Positions 9,432-18,147 of a stretch of 51,530 bases of DNA are shown here, piece after piece (position 1 is the first letter of the stretch; the number at the start of each line of letters is the position of its first letter). The DNA comes from Nitrospirota bacterium. GTDB lineage: Bacteria > Nitrospirota > Thermodesulfovibrionia > Thermodesulfovibrionales > Magnetobacteriaceae. A program made the position numbers and the translations under genes. Location of the stretch: positions 1 through 51,530 of the forward strand of contig JADFYO010000022.1 in NCBI GenBank assembly GCA_015233015.1. Direction: 5' to 3'. A model generated the notes under the pieces. The model was not told the DNA's origin. It did no database searches and saw only the letters and a program-made list of their open reading frames with translations.

Positions 9432-11835
9432 ACAAATAAGGCACTATTTTCGGGATAATATATATTTATTGGTATTTATAGCGGCCAAGTTATATTATTT
9501 TGCACCGCATTATGATTTTTATCCCGAGAATGATACCTCATGTGTCTTTCACTTTTTCCATTATTATTACAATGAGTATTGTATAAATAATACTATTCCA
9601 TTATGGGCTCCATATAATCTTTACGGTATGCAAACAGATTATTATATCGGCATTGCCATGTCTGTAACCCTTTATTTAGTTGCGTCGATTGGAAAGTTAT
9701 TACATATTAAGAATTCATTGTTTCTGTTTAAAGCAGGATTAATAATGGAAGAGTATTTGTTTGTTTATGGAACATATCTTCTGTCAAGGAGATTGTTTAA
9801 AAGCAGAATAGCGCAATTATTCGTAACTTTAGGAGCAATAACGGCTACTCAGGTACAAGCTCAGATATATTTAAATTTCAGACTTTATTATCTCTTTCCA
9901 CTCATTCTGCTGTTGTTGATTAATTTCTTTGATAAAAGACGGTTCTACTTTCTTTGGCTGTCAATCACAGTGACGATTATCAGCCTATGCGGAAATACTA
10001 CATACTTTGCCCCTATATATCTGTTTATCGGTTTGATTTTTATAGCCAGCCTGATATATTTTGCAAATCGAAACATTACACAAATAGTATTTACCGATAT
10101 ATTTTCAACCCTATCACTCATGACGTTAACGTTAATGTGTGTAACTGCGTATATATACATTGATATGACGACACATATTTTTGATAACATCATGGTGTAT
10201 GCCAGACATAGACCGCCAGGGATGACTTCAAGTCCATTTCCGGTATTCATGGATTATGCGGGAGGTTCAATATATAATCTATGGCAGTTTATTTATGCTG
10301 CTCCAGTAACGACAGATCAGATATTATTTATTGGAACCATTCCATTAGTATTTATTGTTTATGCCATTATTTATGAGACAGAAAATCGTTATCTTCCGGT
10401 TTTTGCGATTACAGCTCTGTTCATTGCGTTGCTGTCATTATCAAGAGCGTCATTTGTCGATTATATTGTTTATTATATCGTTCCTTATATGTCGCAAGCC
10501 CGCCATTTAGGTCTGATGTTATCGTCAGTAAAGATATTTCTTCTGATTATTGCCGGCTATGGCGTCGATAGATTTTATAATAAAATAAATAGTAACGATG
10601 GAAATAATCTAGTTATAAATGGTCATATCAGGCGAATTATTTATATCAGTTCCGCCCTGGTTGCTTTAATTTTGTTTTGTGATTTACTATTCGGTAATAA
10701 ATACCCATACCCTGATCCTATTATAGTCGGGTATTCCTTTCATTATTTCAGCGTTATTCTGTTAGTTTGCTTTATTTTCTATCTTATCAGGTCAATTAAG
10801 AGTAGGGGGATATTGTTCAAATATGCCGCTATTGTATTTTATTTTATTGAAATATTCTCATTTTATTTTATTGTAATGGACGGATTAGCTTCACGGTTAG
10901 AGCCAGACCCGCCTCTAAATATGTATAATGAATCAGTGCCCTATCTGTATAATGATTATCAGGAAGATCTTAATAAAGTAAAAGAAATCTTTAATGTAAA
11001 ACCATATAAATATCAGAATGTCCGGGTTCGGGATAACACAACTCATGACTTGCTTCCGGCATTTAAGAAATATATGACGGCGAGCAGTTCCATTGACTAT
11101 TCCGCATATTATGTGGATGTCTGCATACCAAAACTCAGGCATGAGATGCTGCCTCTGGGAATTGACAGGTATTATAGGGCAAGACGGGGTCTTGACATTG
11201 ATAAGATATTTATTAACGTCGTATCTGAAGTTTATAAACTGGAAAACGACCCTGTAACGATGAATGTATTTGGCTGCGACAGGAGTAAGTTACGGATTGC
11301 CTATAATGTTGTCTTTGCAGGTAATTTAGATGATGCTGCATACAAAATCGACACGGTTTTATCTTCGTCGGATCCTTATTCATATCCGGTTATAATTAGG
11401 AACTCCGTTGAAGAATATGCTTTAGCCAATAATCCAAAAAAAAATGAAACAATAAATGTTTCCACAGGCGACATGAATAAAATATCAATTGAGGGAGAAA
11501 ACATAAATGTTCTTTTTTTTACGGCAAACACTATCATCTTAGAGGCCTTTACAGATAATGAAAAGGCATGGTTAATTTACGCCGATAGTTATAATCCAAA
11601 TTGGACAGCGAAGGTCAATGGACAGTATCGCTCTATAGCTATTTCAAATTTAGCATTCAAGGCCGTGAAACTCGATAAGGGAAATAACAAGGTCATTTTT
11701 AATTTTAAGGGAAATCACCAGACGCTGCTATATGTCAGATATTTTATTGCTCTAAGCGTATTATTTTGGTTGTATATTCTTTTTATCACCCTTAGACCTG
11801 AATTTATAGTTGGTGAATCTAACGGCAGCCCGTAA
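9424..11835 (+). CDS. YfhO-like multi-pass membrane protein (GT-C type)
   Basis: Large integral membrane protein of 803 residues from the ATG at 9424; further upstream codons would lie inside rnhA. About a dozen hydrophobic helices fill the first two thirds, with an acidic YFAPHYDFYPEND-type loop early on. A soluble C-terminal beta domain then has ADSYNPNWTAKVNG followed by AFKAVKLDKGNNKVIFNF, typical of YfhO-family proteins, and a last membrane helix ends the protein. The family is thought to glycosylate lipid-linked or cell-surface polymers. The gene is visibly AT-richer than rnhA and rnr on either side, suggesting later acquisition or relaxed codon use. Substrate unknown. Confidence 0.78.
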   Translation: MIEQIRHYFRDNIYLLVFIAAKLYYFAPHYDFYPENDTSCVFHFFHYYYNEYCINNTIPLWAPYNLYGMQTDYYIGIAMSVTLYLVASIGKLLHIKNSLFLFKAGLIMEEYLFVYGTYLLSRRLFKSRIAQLFVTLGAITATQVQAQIYLNFRLYYLFPLILLLLINFFDKRRFYFLWLSITVTIISLCGNTTYFAPIYLFIGLIFIASLIYFANRNITQIVFTDIFSTLSLMTLTLMCVTAYIYIDMTTHIFDNIMVYARHRPPGMTSSPFPVFMDYAGGSIYNLWQFIYAAPVTTDQILFIGTIPLVFIVYAIIYETENRYLPVFAITALFIALLSLSRASFVDYIVYYIVPYMSQARHLGLMLSSVKIFLLIIAGYGVDRFYNKINSNDGNNLVINGHIRRIIYISSALVALILFCDLLFGNKYPYPDPIIVGYSFHYFSVILLVCFIFYLIRSIKSRGILFKYAAIVFYFIEIFSFYFIVMDGLASRLEPDPPLNMYNESVPYLYNDYQEDLNKVKEIFNVKPYKYQNVRVRDNTTHDLLPAFKKYMTASSSIDYSAYYVDVCIPKLRHEMLPLGIDRYYRARRGLDIDKIFINVVSEVYKLENDPVTMNVFGCDRSKLRIAYNVVFAGNLDDAAYKIDTVLSSSDPYSYPVIIRNSVEEYALANNPKKNETINVSTGDMNKISIEGENINVLFFTANTIILEAFTDNEKAWLIYADSYNPNWTAKVNGQYRSIAISNLAFKAVKLDKGNNKVIFNFKGNHQTLLYVRYFIALSVLFWLYILFITLRPEFIVGESNGSP

Positions 11836-11908
11836 CAGTTATGTTGATTTCACCGGTGCTGCAAACAGACGTGTTGCTATTAATGGCTGAAATCTGTTAG
11901 CATTACCT

Positions 11909-13999
11909 ATGATAGACAGAGAAAAATTAAGCAAGTGCTTTACTACAAAGAAAAAACCGGTTTCATTTCGTGACCTCGGCAGGGAATTCTGTTCATCAAA
12001 ACAGGACTACCGCCTCTTAAAAAAGCTCCTGAAACAACTTACCTCAGCTGGAGATATTATCGTCAACAAGAAAGGCTTATACGGCAAGTCCGAGGAGATG
12101 AGCCTGGTTACCGGCTATTTTGAGGCACATAAGACTGGGTATGGTTTCGTAATTTTAGAGACACCCGGACAGAGAGACGTGTTTATCCCTGCGCGAAAGG
12201 CCATGGGCGCTATGGACAACGACAGGGTCGTTGCCAGAGTGGAAAACATGAAAAACCGTGAAGGCAGAATAGTAAGAATAGTAGAGCGCGCCCATACAAA
12301 GATATCCGGAACTCTCGACTTTACCGATGATTCATGGTTTCTCCGCCCCAAACACTCGTCCATTCCATTCGACATACTAATCCCTAAGAAGCATATTTTA
12401 AATGCCGAAAAGGGCGATATGGTTGTCGTAGAGATAACACAATTCAATAACGAAAACAGGCCGCCCATTGGCAAGGTCATCAAAAAAATTGATAAGCCCG
12501 AAGATCCTAAATCGGAAATCGAGGCCGTAATTGACGAGTTTCACTTATCGAGGAAATTCCCAAAACACGTTACTGACGACGCTAAAACGCTGCCCGAGGC
12601 CGTCACGCCGGAAATGCTTATAGGCCGCAGAGACCTTCGCAGCCTTAACACAGTAACTATCGACGGGGAACGTGCAAAGGATTTCGACGACGCCGTATCT
12701 ATAGAGAAGACCCACGAGGGCTTTAAACTCTATGTCCACATAGCCGACGTTGGATATTTTGTCCCGTGGGACAGCATAATTGACACTGAGGCAAGGGAGA
12801 GGGCAACGAGCGTTTATTTCCCGGACAGGGTTCTTCCAATGCTTCCAAGAAGACTCTCTGAAGACCTCTGCAGTCTGAAACCAAAACTCGACAGGCTTAC
12901 CTTTACGGCCGAACTGGATTTCGACGGCAAAGGAAACAGAACTGCGTCGGCCTTTTATCCTTCCGTTATCAACAGCAACGAGCGAATGACTTATACGAAT
13001 GTTGAAAAAATCCTCATAGGGCAAGATAAAAAACTTAGGGCTAAGTACAATCTATTGCTTAATGAATTCGAACTTATGTCAATGCTCTGCAAGGATTTAA
13101 GGCAGATGAGAAAGAAGCGCGGGAGCCTCGATTTTGACCTGCCTGAGCCGGAAATCCTGCTCGATATTCGGGGGAATCTCTCTGATATAGTCAAGACGCA
13201 GAGGAACTTTGCCCACTCCATCATCGAGGAATTCATGATAGCCGCAAACGAGGCCACGGCTGAATACTTAACGTCCCTCGGCGTGCCATCTCTCTTCAGG
13301 ATACACGAAGAGCCTGACGTCAGGAAGATGGACGAGATAATGAAGGTGGTAAACTGCACGATTTCCTATAAGAAGGCCAAAATAACGCCGGTGGATTTCT
13401 CAAAGATAATTCACAAGGCCTCCGGTACCCCCTATGAAGAGGTTATTAATTATCTCATTCTAAGAAGCCTTAAACAGGCCCGTTATTCCCCGATAAATGT
13501 GGGGCATTTTGGGCTTGCCTCAACATGCTATACGCATTTTACGTCTCCAATCAGGCGGTATCCCGACCTCGTGGTTCACAGGATATTGAGAGATACGCTG
13601 AGTAATGAAAAGCCAGACAAAAAAACCATCGAAAAGACAGTTCAACGGCTTTCTGACGTTGCCTTCAATTCCTCGCGCCGCGAGCGCGTGGCTGAAGAGG
13701 CGGAACGAGAGGTTATCGACGCCATGAGGACATGGTTTATGAAAGGCAAGGAAGGGGAAGTCCTCGATGGTAAAGTCGTCGGCATGAACTCCCACGGTAT
13801 GAAGGTGAGATTAAACGACTACTTTGTCGATGGCTTTCTCCATATATCGTATATGGTTGACGATTACTATGTGTATGACGAAGGCTCACTTACAATCATA
13901 GGTAAGAACACAAAGCGTACTTTTTCAATCGGGCAGACCATTCAGGTAAGAATAGACAAGGTTGACATCGATGAGCGTGAGATACTTTTCGGCGTTTAA
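11909..13999 (+). CDS. rnr: Ribonuclease R family 3'-5' exoribonuclease
   Basis: Processive 3'-5' exoribonuclease for structured RNA, rRNA quality control and mRNA decay; 696 residues. An N-terminal winged-helix region (1-60) is followed by cold-shock OB folds (GYFEAHKTGYGFV), then the RNB catalytic domain with TIDGERAKDFDDAVSIE (metal-binding Asp cluster) and HFGLASTCYTHFTSPIRRYPDL. A C-terminal S1 domain (EGEVLDGKVVGMNSHGMKVRL) is present, but the long basic tail of E. coli RNase R is absent. No strong ribosome binding site precedes the ATG, and the gap to the upstream membrane gene is 73 bases. Confidence 0.95.
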   Translation: MIDREKLSKCFTTKKKPVSFRDLGREFCSSKQDYRLLKKLLKQLTSAGDIIVNKKGLYGKSEEMSLVTGYFEAHKTGYGFVILETPGQRDVFIPARKAMGAMDNDRVVARVENMKNREGRIVRIVERAHTKISGTLDFTDDSWFLRPKHSSIPFDILIPKKHILNAEKGDMVVVEITQFNNENRPPIGKVIKKIDKPEDPKSEIEAVIDEFHLSRKFPKHVTDDAKTLPEAVTPEMLIGRRDLRSLNTVTIDGERAKDFDDAVSIEKTHEGFKLYVHIADVGYFVPWDSIIDTEARERATSVYFPDRVLPMLPRRLSEDLCSLKPKLDRLTFTAELDFDGKGNRTASAFYPSVINSNERMTYTNVEKILIGQDKKLRAKYNLLLNEFELMSMLCKDLRQMRKKRGSLDFDLPEPEILLDIRGNLSDIVKTQRNFAHSIIEEFMIAANEATAEYLTSLGVPSLFRIHEEPDVRKMDEIMKVVNCTISYKKAKITPVDFSKIIHKASGTPYEEVINYLILRSLKQARYSPINVGHFGLASTCYTHFTSPIRRYPDLVVHRILRDTLSNEKPDKKTIEKTVQRLSDVAFNSSRRERVAEEAEREVIDAMRTWFMKGKEGEVLDGKVVGMNSHGMKVRLNDYFVDGFLHISYMVDDYYVYDEGSLTIIGKNTKRTFSIGQTIQVRIDKVDIDEREILFGV

Positions 14000-14151
14000 T
14001 GCGGCATTTCCTGCCAGTTAATTTTTTTTTCAGTTTTTTTCCGGCATGTGTATCCTGTGATACAGACTTGAAAAAGAATATCTGTTAAATTAAAAGCAAG
14101 CTCAGTACAAGTTAATTGAGAAGCCAGTCGTAACCAAGCAGGAGTTAATCG

Positions 14152-14168
14152 AGGGTTCTTAGAACCCT
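14152..14168 (+). promoter_or_regulatory. Palindrome upstream of TM2 gene
   Basis: AGGGTTCT-T-AGAACCCT, a perfect 8-base inverted repeat 31 bases before the TM2-protein start codon. It may be an operator or a leader hairpin; it has no T run. Confidence 0.4.
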
Positions 14169-14199
14169 AATCATCGACACAAGCATAAGGAGTAGTAAA

Positions 14200-14421
14200 A
14201 TGTCAGAAAATGAATCCCCTAAAAGCCGTTTAGTCGCATTGTTGTTATGTTTCTTCCTCGGATGGGCCGGTGGACATCGTTTCTATTGCAATAAGATCGG
14301 AACGGGAATTATCATGTTCCTGACGATGGGCGGTTTTGGAATCTGGTACTTTGTCGACCTCATCATGATTTCACTCGGCGCGCTCAAGGATAAGGATAAT
14401 CTGCCAATAACTAAGTGGTAG
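14200..14421 (+). CDS. TM2-domain membrane protein
   Basis: A 73-residue protein with the TM2 domain: a short polar N-terminus, helix LVALLLCFFLGWAGGHRFY, the conserved GxGxxxxxTxGGFGIWyfvDL segment, and a second helix. Both termini probably face the cytoplasm. TM2 proteins are widespread, of uncertain function. AAGGAG precedes the ATG. It is monocistronic, bounded by a palindrome upstream and a strong hairpin downstream. Confidence 0.9.
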   Translation: MSENESPKSRLVALLLCFFLGWAGGHRFYCNKIGTGIIMFLTMGGFGIWYFVDLIMISLGALKDKDNLPITKW

Positions 14422-14435
14422 TCTTTTAGCTAAGG

Positions 14436-14474
14436 TTTTGCGTGCGGGAGAGCAGAGCTTATCCGCACGCAAAA
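14436..14474 (+). terminator. Intrinsic bidirectional-type terminator
   Basis: A 12-base perfect stem TTTTGCGTGCGG / CCGCACGCAAAA with a 15-base loop, 14 bases after the TM2 stop codon. The A/T flanks allow termination on either strand. Confidence 0.75.
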
Positions 14475-14531
14475 TTATGTTGATTTGCAGGTATGCTCAA
14501 AAACTAAACAAGAATTCTGGTGAATAGATAA

Positions 14532-14777
14532 ATGTATTACATAGCCCTGGTAATTGTTATTGTTATGGTGGCTTTATGGAAAAGAGATATGAAGGAGACT
14601 AAAGCTGCATATCTCACCATACTTGGCGAACTAAAAAGCGAGCGTATGGAGTTTGATAAACTCAAGGAGAAGTATCTGGTTCTCCTGACTGAGCAGTGCG
14701 CCCGGCCAGGCAAATCTGACAAATCTAATAAAGCCGGCAAGAGGAAATCCCGGACAGCCGGCAGTAATGTATTGTAA
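14532..14777 (+). CDS. Small single-pass coiled-coil membrane protein
   Basis: Unrecognised 81-residue protein. An N-terminal membrane helix (about 2-16) is followed by a charged helix predicted to be coiled coil (KETKAAYLTILGELKSERMEF region). A basic, Lys/Arg/Ser-rich tail (about 58-78) could bind acidic lipid or nucleic acid. The ribosome binding site is weak (GGTGA). It sits between the terminator and the converging EamA gene. Confidence 0.5.
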   Translation: MYYIALVIVIVMVALWKRDMKETKAAYLTILGELKSERMEFDKLKEKYLVLLTEQCARPGKSDKSNKAGKRKSRTAGSNVL

Positions 14778-14811
14778 GTAAATAAGATGTCGTAAAAAAT
14801 AAGACATATGG

Positions 14812-15696
14812 TCAGCCTTTTCTTATTATAATATACCCTGCGGCTATTATCAGCAGTCCCCCTGAGAGAGATAACGCGTCAGGGTATTCCGACAGTATAA
14901 TCGCGCCAAGTATAATCGCCCCAATTGGTTCGATATAACCTAAAATTGCCGCCTTGTTTGCCTCCGCACGTTCTATCCCGCTGTAATACAGGTATGTCGC
15001 CGCGGTTGAATAGAGCGCCCCCATGACTGCGATTATCCAAATCTGCCCGACGGCATGGGGTGGCGGCCCGGCAAAAGGCAGCAGAAGCAGCACCATAAAC
15101 AGGTTCTGAAAGAACACGACCACATATTTATTATATCTCCCCGATATAATTTTCAGGATAATAATCATCGTCCCATAGGCCACCCCTGAGGCAAGCCCGC
15201 ACAATATCCCTACTGCGTCGGCCTTAAATCGCGTATCAGGTGAAGTCGCAGAATTAGTAATAATATGTGCCGCTATATCGATGACCGAGATGTCCCTCAT
15301 AATAATCCATAGCCCGACGGATGCAAGCGCAACTGAGAAAACGGCAGCCATAGTTATTTTTTCTTTCAGGAAAATGGGCGCCAGTAGAAGGACAACTATA
15401 GGTGCAATGTAGTGTGTGAAGACCGCGTTCGATATGGAAGTGTACGAGAAGGCGTAAAAGTAAGTCAGCGTGTTAATCAGCGTCAGAATGCTGAGCATAA
15501 AAATTGTTAATAAACCCCTGGCTGAGGGAAGCTCTTTGGATGTCCTGAGGAAGATAAACGATTGGATGAAGAGGGACACTATGAGGGAATAACACACAAT
15601 CGACACGACGGGCATCTTTGCCGCCCTGACGATAATCCCCTGAGAACTCCAGATAAGAAGCGCCGAGATTATATAGAGATAGCCTTTATTCGACAT
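14812..15696 (-). CDS. EamA/DMT-family transporter
   Basis: Ten-helix drug/metabolite transporter of 294 residues with two EamA repeats: helices 1-5 up to about residue 140 and 6-10 after about 160, joined by a polar loop. Typical features are the starting GYLYIISALLIWSSQG, TLTYFYAFSYTSISNAVFTHYIAPIVV, and GYIEPIGAIILGAIILSEYPD near the end. The substrate (amino acid, metabolite or cofactor precursor) cannot be told. It starts 23 bases after the coaD stop and probably ends the rsmD-coaD transcript. Confidence 0.9.
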   Translation of the reverse strand: MSNKGYLYIISALLIWSSQGIIVRAAKMPVVSIVCYSLIVSLFIQSFIFLRTSKELPSARGLLTIFMLSILTLINTLTYFYAFSYTSISNAVFTHYIAPIVVLLLAPIFLKEKITMAAVFSVALASVGLWIIMRDISVIDIAAHIITNSATSPDTRFKADAVGILCGLASGVAYGTMIIILKIISGRYNKYVVVFFQNLFMVLLLLPFAGPPPHAVGQIWIIAVMGALYSTAATYLYYSGIERAEANKAAILGYIEPIGAIILGAIILSEYPDALSLSGGLLIIAAGYIIIRKG

Positions 15697-15719
15697 GTTA
15701 AATTCCGGGCAAGGGTCGA

Positions 15720-16208
15720 TTACGTGTTATTCTTAAATTTTTCCATGAGTGCGGACTTAACGGCAGGCGGCACAAGACCTTCAACACTGCCGCCTAACTG
15801 CGCGATTTCCTTTACCGCGGTCGAGGTCAGAAAAGAGTACTCCTCAGATGACATTTTAAATATCGTTTCGATATTAGGGTTTAATCTTCTGTTTAATAAG
15901 GCCATCTGCATCTCGTATTCGAAGTCGGACACCGCGCGAAGGCCGCGAATTACGATGATACTTCCCCTTTTTTCGGCGTAATCGACTAAGAGGCCGCCAA
16001 AACTCTCAACGGATATATTGCTGCCGGCGGGCAGAGATTTTTCTATAAGCGCCATCCTTTCCGGTACGCTAAAAAGAGGCGTTTTTTTGACATTAGTCGT
16101 AACGGCTATGATAAGGCGGTCAAAAAGCCTCACGCTCCTCAGAACGAGGTCGAGGTGCCCGTTGGTAAAAGGGTCAAAGGTGCCCGGGTAAATTGCTATT
16201 TTATTCAT
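15720..16208 (-). CDS. coaD: Phosphopantetheine adenylyltransferase
   Basis: Fourth step of CoA synthesis: 4'-phosphopantetheine plus ATP to dephospho-CoA. It has 162 residues, the standard length. Nucleotidyltransferase motif T15-N-G-H18 lies in YPGTFDPFTNGHLDL. Also seen are IVIRGLRAVSDFEYEMQMALLNRRL and the C-terminal YSFLTSTAVKEIA, both CoaD hallmarks. It starts 21 bases after rsmD, the frequent rsmD-coaD pairing. Confidence 0.97.
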   Translation of the reverse strand: MNKIAIYPGTFDPFTNGHLDLVLRSVRLFDRLIIAVTTNVKKTPLFSVPERMALIEKSLPAGSNISVESFGGLLVDYAEKRGSIIVIRGLRAVSDFEYEMQMALLNRRLNPNIETIFKMSSEEYSFLTSTAVKEIAQLGGSVEGLVPPAVKSALMEKFKNNT

Positions 16209-16229
16209 TATTATCCCCTGTTAAAATAA

Positions 16230-16802
16230 TCAACATTTATTATATACACTTAATGAGGCGTCGCCGTATCTGTATGTCTTATATAGTATCAGCCTGCCGG
16301 TTGAAGCGGGCATCGATTTCTTTGAGGAATGCTCGACTATGACTAAGGCGTCTTTATCATCGCTGAGTATCCATGAATGTTCAAGTGCGGGGAGTAGCTT
16401 TTCTATATCGCCTGAATTATAAGGCGCATCGGCGAAGACTATATCGAATGGGGCCAGATGCCGTACTCGTAATTTCTCAGGTGCGGGTTTGCTGATAAAG
16501 CCCACGGTATCTGAGCATATGGCCGCATTTAACGGGTTTTCAGAAAATGCGGGATGCCTTGAGATGGTATCGATGGCATGTCTGTCGATATCCACAAATA
16601 CGACGTACCTCGCGCCGCGGCTCAGCGCCTCAAATCCGACCGCACCACTTCCGGCGTACAAGTCGGCAAAGGAGCTGTTCTGTACACGCTGCCTTATAAT
16701 ATTGAACAGGGCTTCCCTGACCTTTGCGGACGTTGGTCTGAGGTCCTTACTGTGTCTTACGGGGACTGTTTTTCCCTTGAGGCTTCCGGCGATAATTTTC
16801 AT
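16230..16802 (-). CDS. rsmD: 16S rRNA (guanine(966)-N2)-methyltransferase
   Basis: Methylates G966 of 16S rRNA; 190 residues. It begins MKIIAGSLKGKTVPV and continues RPTSAKVREALFNII, both diagnostic. The SAM-binding loop is FADLYAGSGAVGFEALSRGA. The catalytic tetrapeptide usually written [ND]PP[FY] reads DAPY here (FADAPYNSG), a mild variant. First gene of a minus-strand run with coaD and the EamA gene. Confidence 0.95.
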   Translation of the reverse strand: MKIIAGSLKGKTVPVRHSKDLRPTSAKVREALFNIIRQRVQNSSFADLYAGSGAVGFEALSRGARYVVFVDIDRHAIDTISRHPAFSENPLNAAICSDTVGFISKPAPEKLRVRHLAPFDIVFADAPYNSGDIEKLLPALEHSWILSDDKDALVIVEHSSKKSMPASTGRLILYKTYRYGDASLSVYNKC

Positions 16803-17184
16803 TTCTTAATCAGCAATACCTGATTAACAATATCACGTACAGGGCAAAAAATTCAAGTACGAAAAAAGGACGAACGCACTATGATGATGTGATATTTCTT
16901 TTTCTGTCATTGCTGCCTGCACTGGCCGACCATGTCCCCATTAATCGTCCTTGTGCCAAGTTGCGTTCATAGAAGTAAGAAAACTTGAATCATCCTGAGC
17001 CTGTCGAAGGATGCTTCTTTAAGTCTCATTTCCCCACAAATCGGAAATCCTTCGACAGGCTCAGGATGATTCTGTTAACAGGCTTATTTTTACTCATATG
17101 ATTACAACTTGGTATTAACCTACGCTTTCCCTTTACTGCCGATCTATTATATAATATTGCTAAAGCGCAATTGAAGGAGGGGTT
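16803..17184. other. Intergenic region with inverted-repeat element
   Basis: About 380 bases between divergent rsmD and the antitoxin-like gene. The only gene-independent structure is the 86-bp inverted-repeat element at 16987-17072. A TATAAT hexamer at 17150-17155 followed by GAAGGAGGGG just before 17185 looks like the promoter end and ribosome binding site of the next gene. No coding sequence is seen. Confidence 0.6.
16987..17072. repeat. MITE-like element with 26-bp perfect terminal inverted repeats
   Basis: The left arm at 16987-17012 contains CATCCTGAGCCTGTCGAAGG; the right arm at 17047-17072 is its exact reverse complement; 34 bases lie between. The core sequence is one I recognise as recurring between genes in many unrelated bacterial genomes. 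It has no coding content. It could be a non-autonomous mobile element or a bidirectional hairpin. Confidence 0.75.
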
Positions 17185-17424
17185 ATGGAAGTTCTCGAAT
17201 TAGAAGGTTTACCGGTTGAAGCAATCGAGAGGATGAGGCAGTTAGCGGATATTCTAAAAAACGATAAAGGCGGGGCGCTGAAAATGATTGACGAGCTTAT
17301 AGATGAGATTCAATGGGATGTCGCCTTTAGCAATTCGCAGGATGCCATAGAAAAACTGGCTGAAGAGGCATTAAGAGAGATTGAGGCAGGGGATGTGGAA
17401 CTGATGGACCTGGATAAACTGTGA
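17185..17424 (+). CDS. Antitoxin-like small acidic protein
   Basis: A 79-residue acidic protein. The N-terminal strand/helix MEVLELEGLPVEAIERMRQLAD resembles short antitoxin dimerisation regions. The C-terminal part (DVAFSNSQDAIEKLAEEALREIEAGD) matches the toxin-wrapping tail common in RelB/ParD-type antitoxins (AFanSqd.l.klAdEAl). The ribosome binding site GGAGG is strong. No RelE-like toxin follows; the next gene converges from the other strand. It therefore looks like an orphan antitoxin or one whose toxin was lost. Assignment is by pattern only. Confidence 0.6.
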   Translation: MEVLELEGLPVEAIERMRQLADILKNDKGGALKMIDELIDEIQWDVAFSNSQDAIEKLAEEALREIEAGDVELMDLDKL

Positions 17425-17455
17425 AATCCTAATTCAGCCAGAATTACATATCTGA

Positions 17456-17992
17456 TTAGCCTTGTATAATAGTTTTCAGGTCGAAATACATAAGTCTTGT
17501 ATCATCGGTTTTATCTTTTTCAGAGAGGAAATCAAAGCCGTTTTTCAGGTAAAACCCAACTGAATCACTATATGAGTCAATAGTAATAAACCGGCAGCCC
17601 GCTTTATTACTGTCAAGAAAGAAACGTTTAATATGATTCATCATTTTTCTTCCAATTCTTTTGTTATGGAAATCTCTATGTACGGCAAATCGGCCAATCT
17701 TCACAGCCGGATAGCTATGGTAGCTGCGTTTCTTATGAGGGATGTCATGCAATAGTTTCTTTTTAAAGAAATTCAAAGAGTCTGCATCAAGGCGGCGAAC
17801 ACTGTCGTTGAGGACGCTGAAATAGGCCTTCGTGCAGTCCTCATTTTCAAACAGATACGTCATCGCCAAGAGCTGCTTTGCGTGTTCGACGGCATCCTTA
17901 AAAAGGAATTCGTTCAGGTCGGCATTGCCGCAATCAAAGGGCTTTATTCGATAATCAGCAGATAACCTTATGAGGTGTGGATATTCGCTCAA
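17456..17992 (-). CDS. GNAT acetyltransferase, toxin-like
   Basis: GNAT-fold N-acetyltransferase of 178 residues. The N-terminal segment FDCGNADLNEFLFKDAVEHA is the pattern seen in GNAT toxins of the TacT/AtaT type, which acetylate charged tRNA. The acetyl-CoA loop is HNKRIGRKMM, preceded by VKIGRFAVHRDF, and the C-terminus has the usual FYLKNGFDFL. The start is TTG at 17992, overlapping the TGA of the 52-residue upstream gene (TTGA), which implies translational coupling. This two-gene layout suggests a toxin-antitoxin pair; a non-toxic acetyltransferase is the alternative. Confidence 0.8.
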   Translation of the reverse strand: MSEYPHLIRLSADYRIKPFDCGNADLNEFLFKDAVEHAKQLLAMTYLFENEDCTKAYFSVLNDSVRRLDADSLNFFKKKLLHDIPHKKRSYHSYPAVKIGRFAVHRDFHNKRIGRKMMNHIKRFFLDSNKAGCRFITIDSYSDSVGFYLKNGFDFLSEKDKTDDTRLMYFDLKTIIQG

Positions 17993-18147
17993 AATCTTGA
18001 CAGCTTTTTAATTTCTTCGTAATCTGCCATCAACTTGTCGTACTCTTCCTTTGAGATTCGCCGCTTATCAACCTGCTCCATCTTCTCTAAAAAACGCTTT
18101 GCATCTTTCCCCGTCAAGGTCGGAGTTTCTTTTATCGGTCGTGCCAT
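17989..18147 (-). CDS. Small protein, putative antitoxin of GNAT pair
   Basis: A 52-residue charged helical protein starting MARPIKETPTLTGKDAKRFL and continuing with a Lys/Glu-rich helix that ends KKLSRF. The ribosome binding site GGAGGAACTGAC precedes the ATG. It is not the ribbon-helix-helix DUF1778 antitoxin that usually accompanies GNAT toxins, so it would be a different antitoxin class if the pair is real. Its stop codon overlaps the GNAT start. The early PTLTGKDAKRF segment looks like a conserved short motif. Confidence 0.65.
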   Translation of the reverse strand: MARPIKETPTLTGKDAKRFLEKMEQVDKRRISKEEYDKLMADYEEIKKLSRF

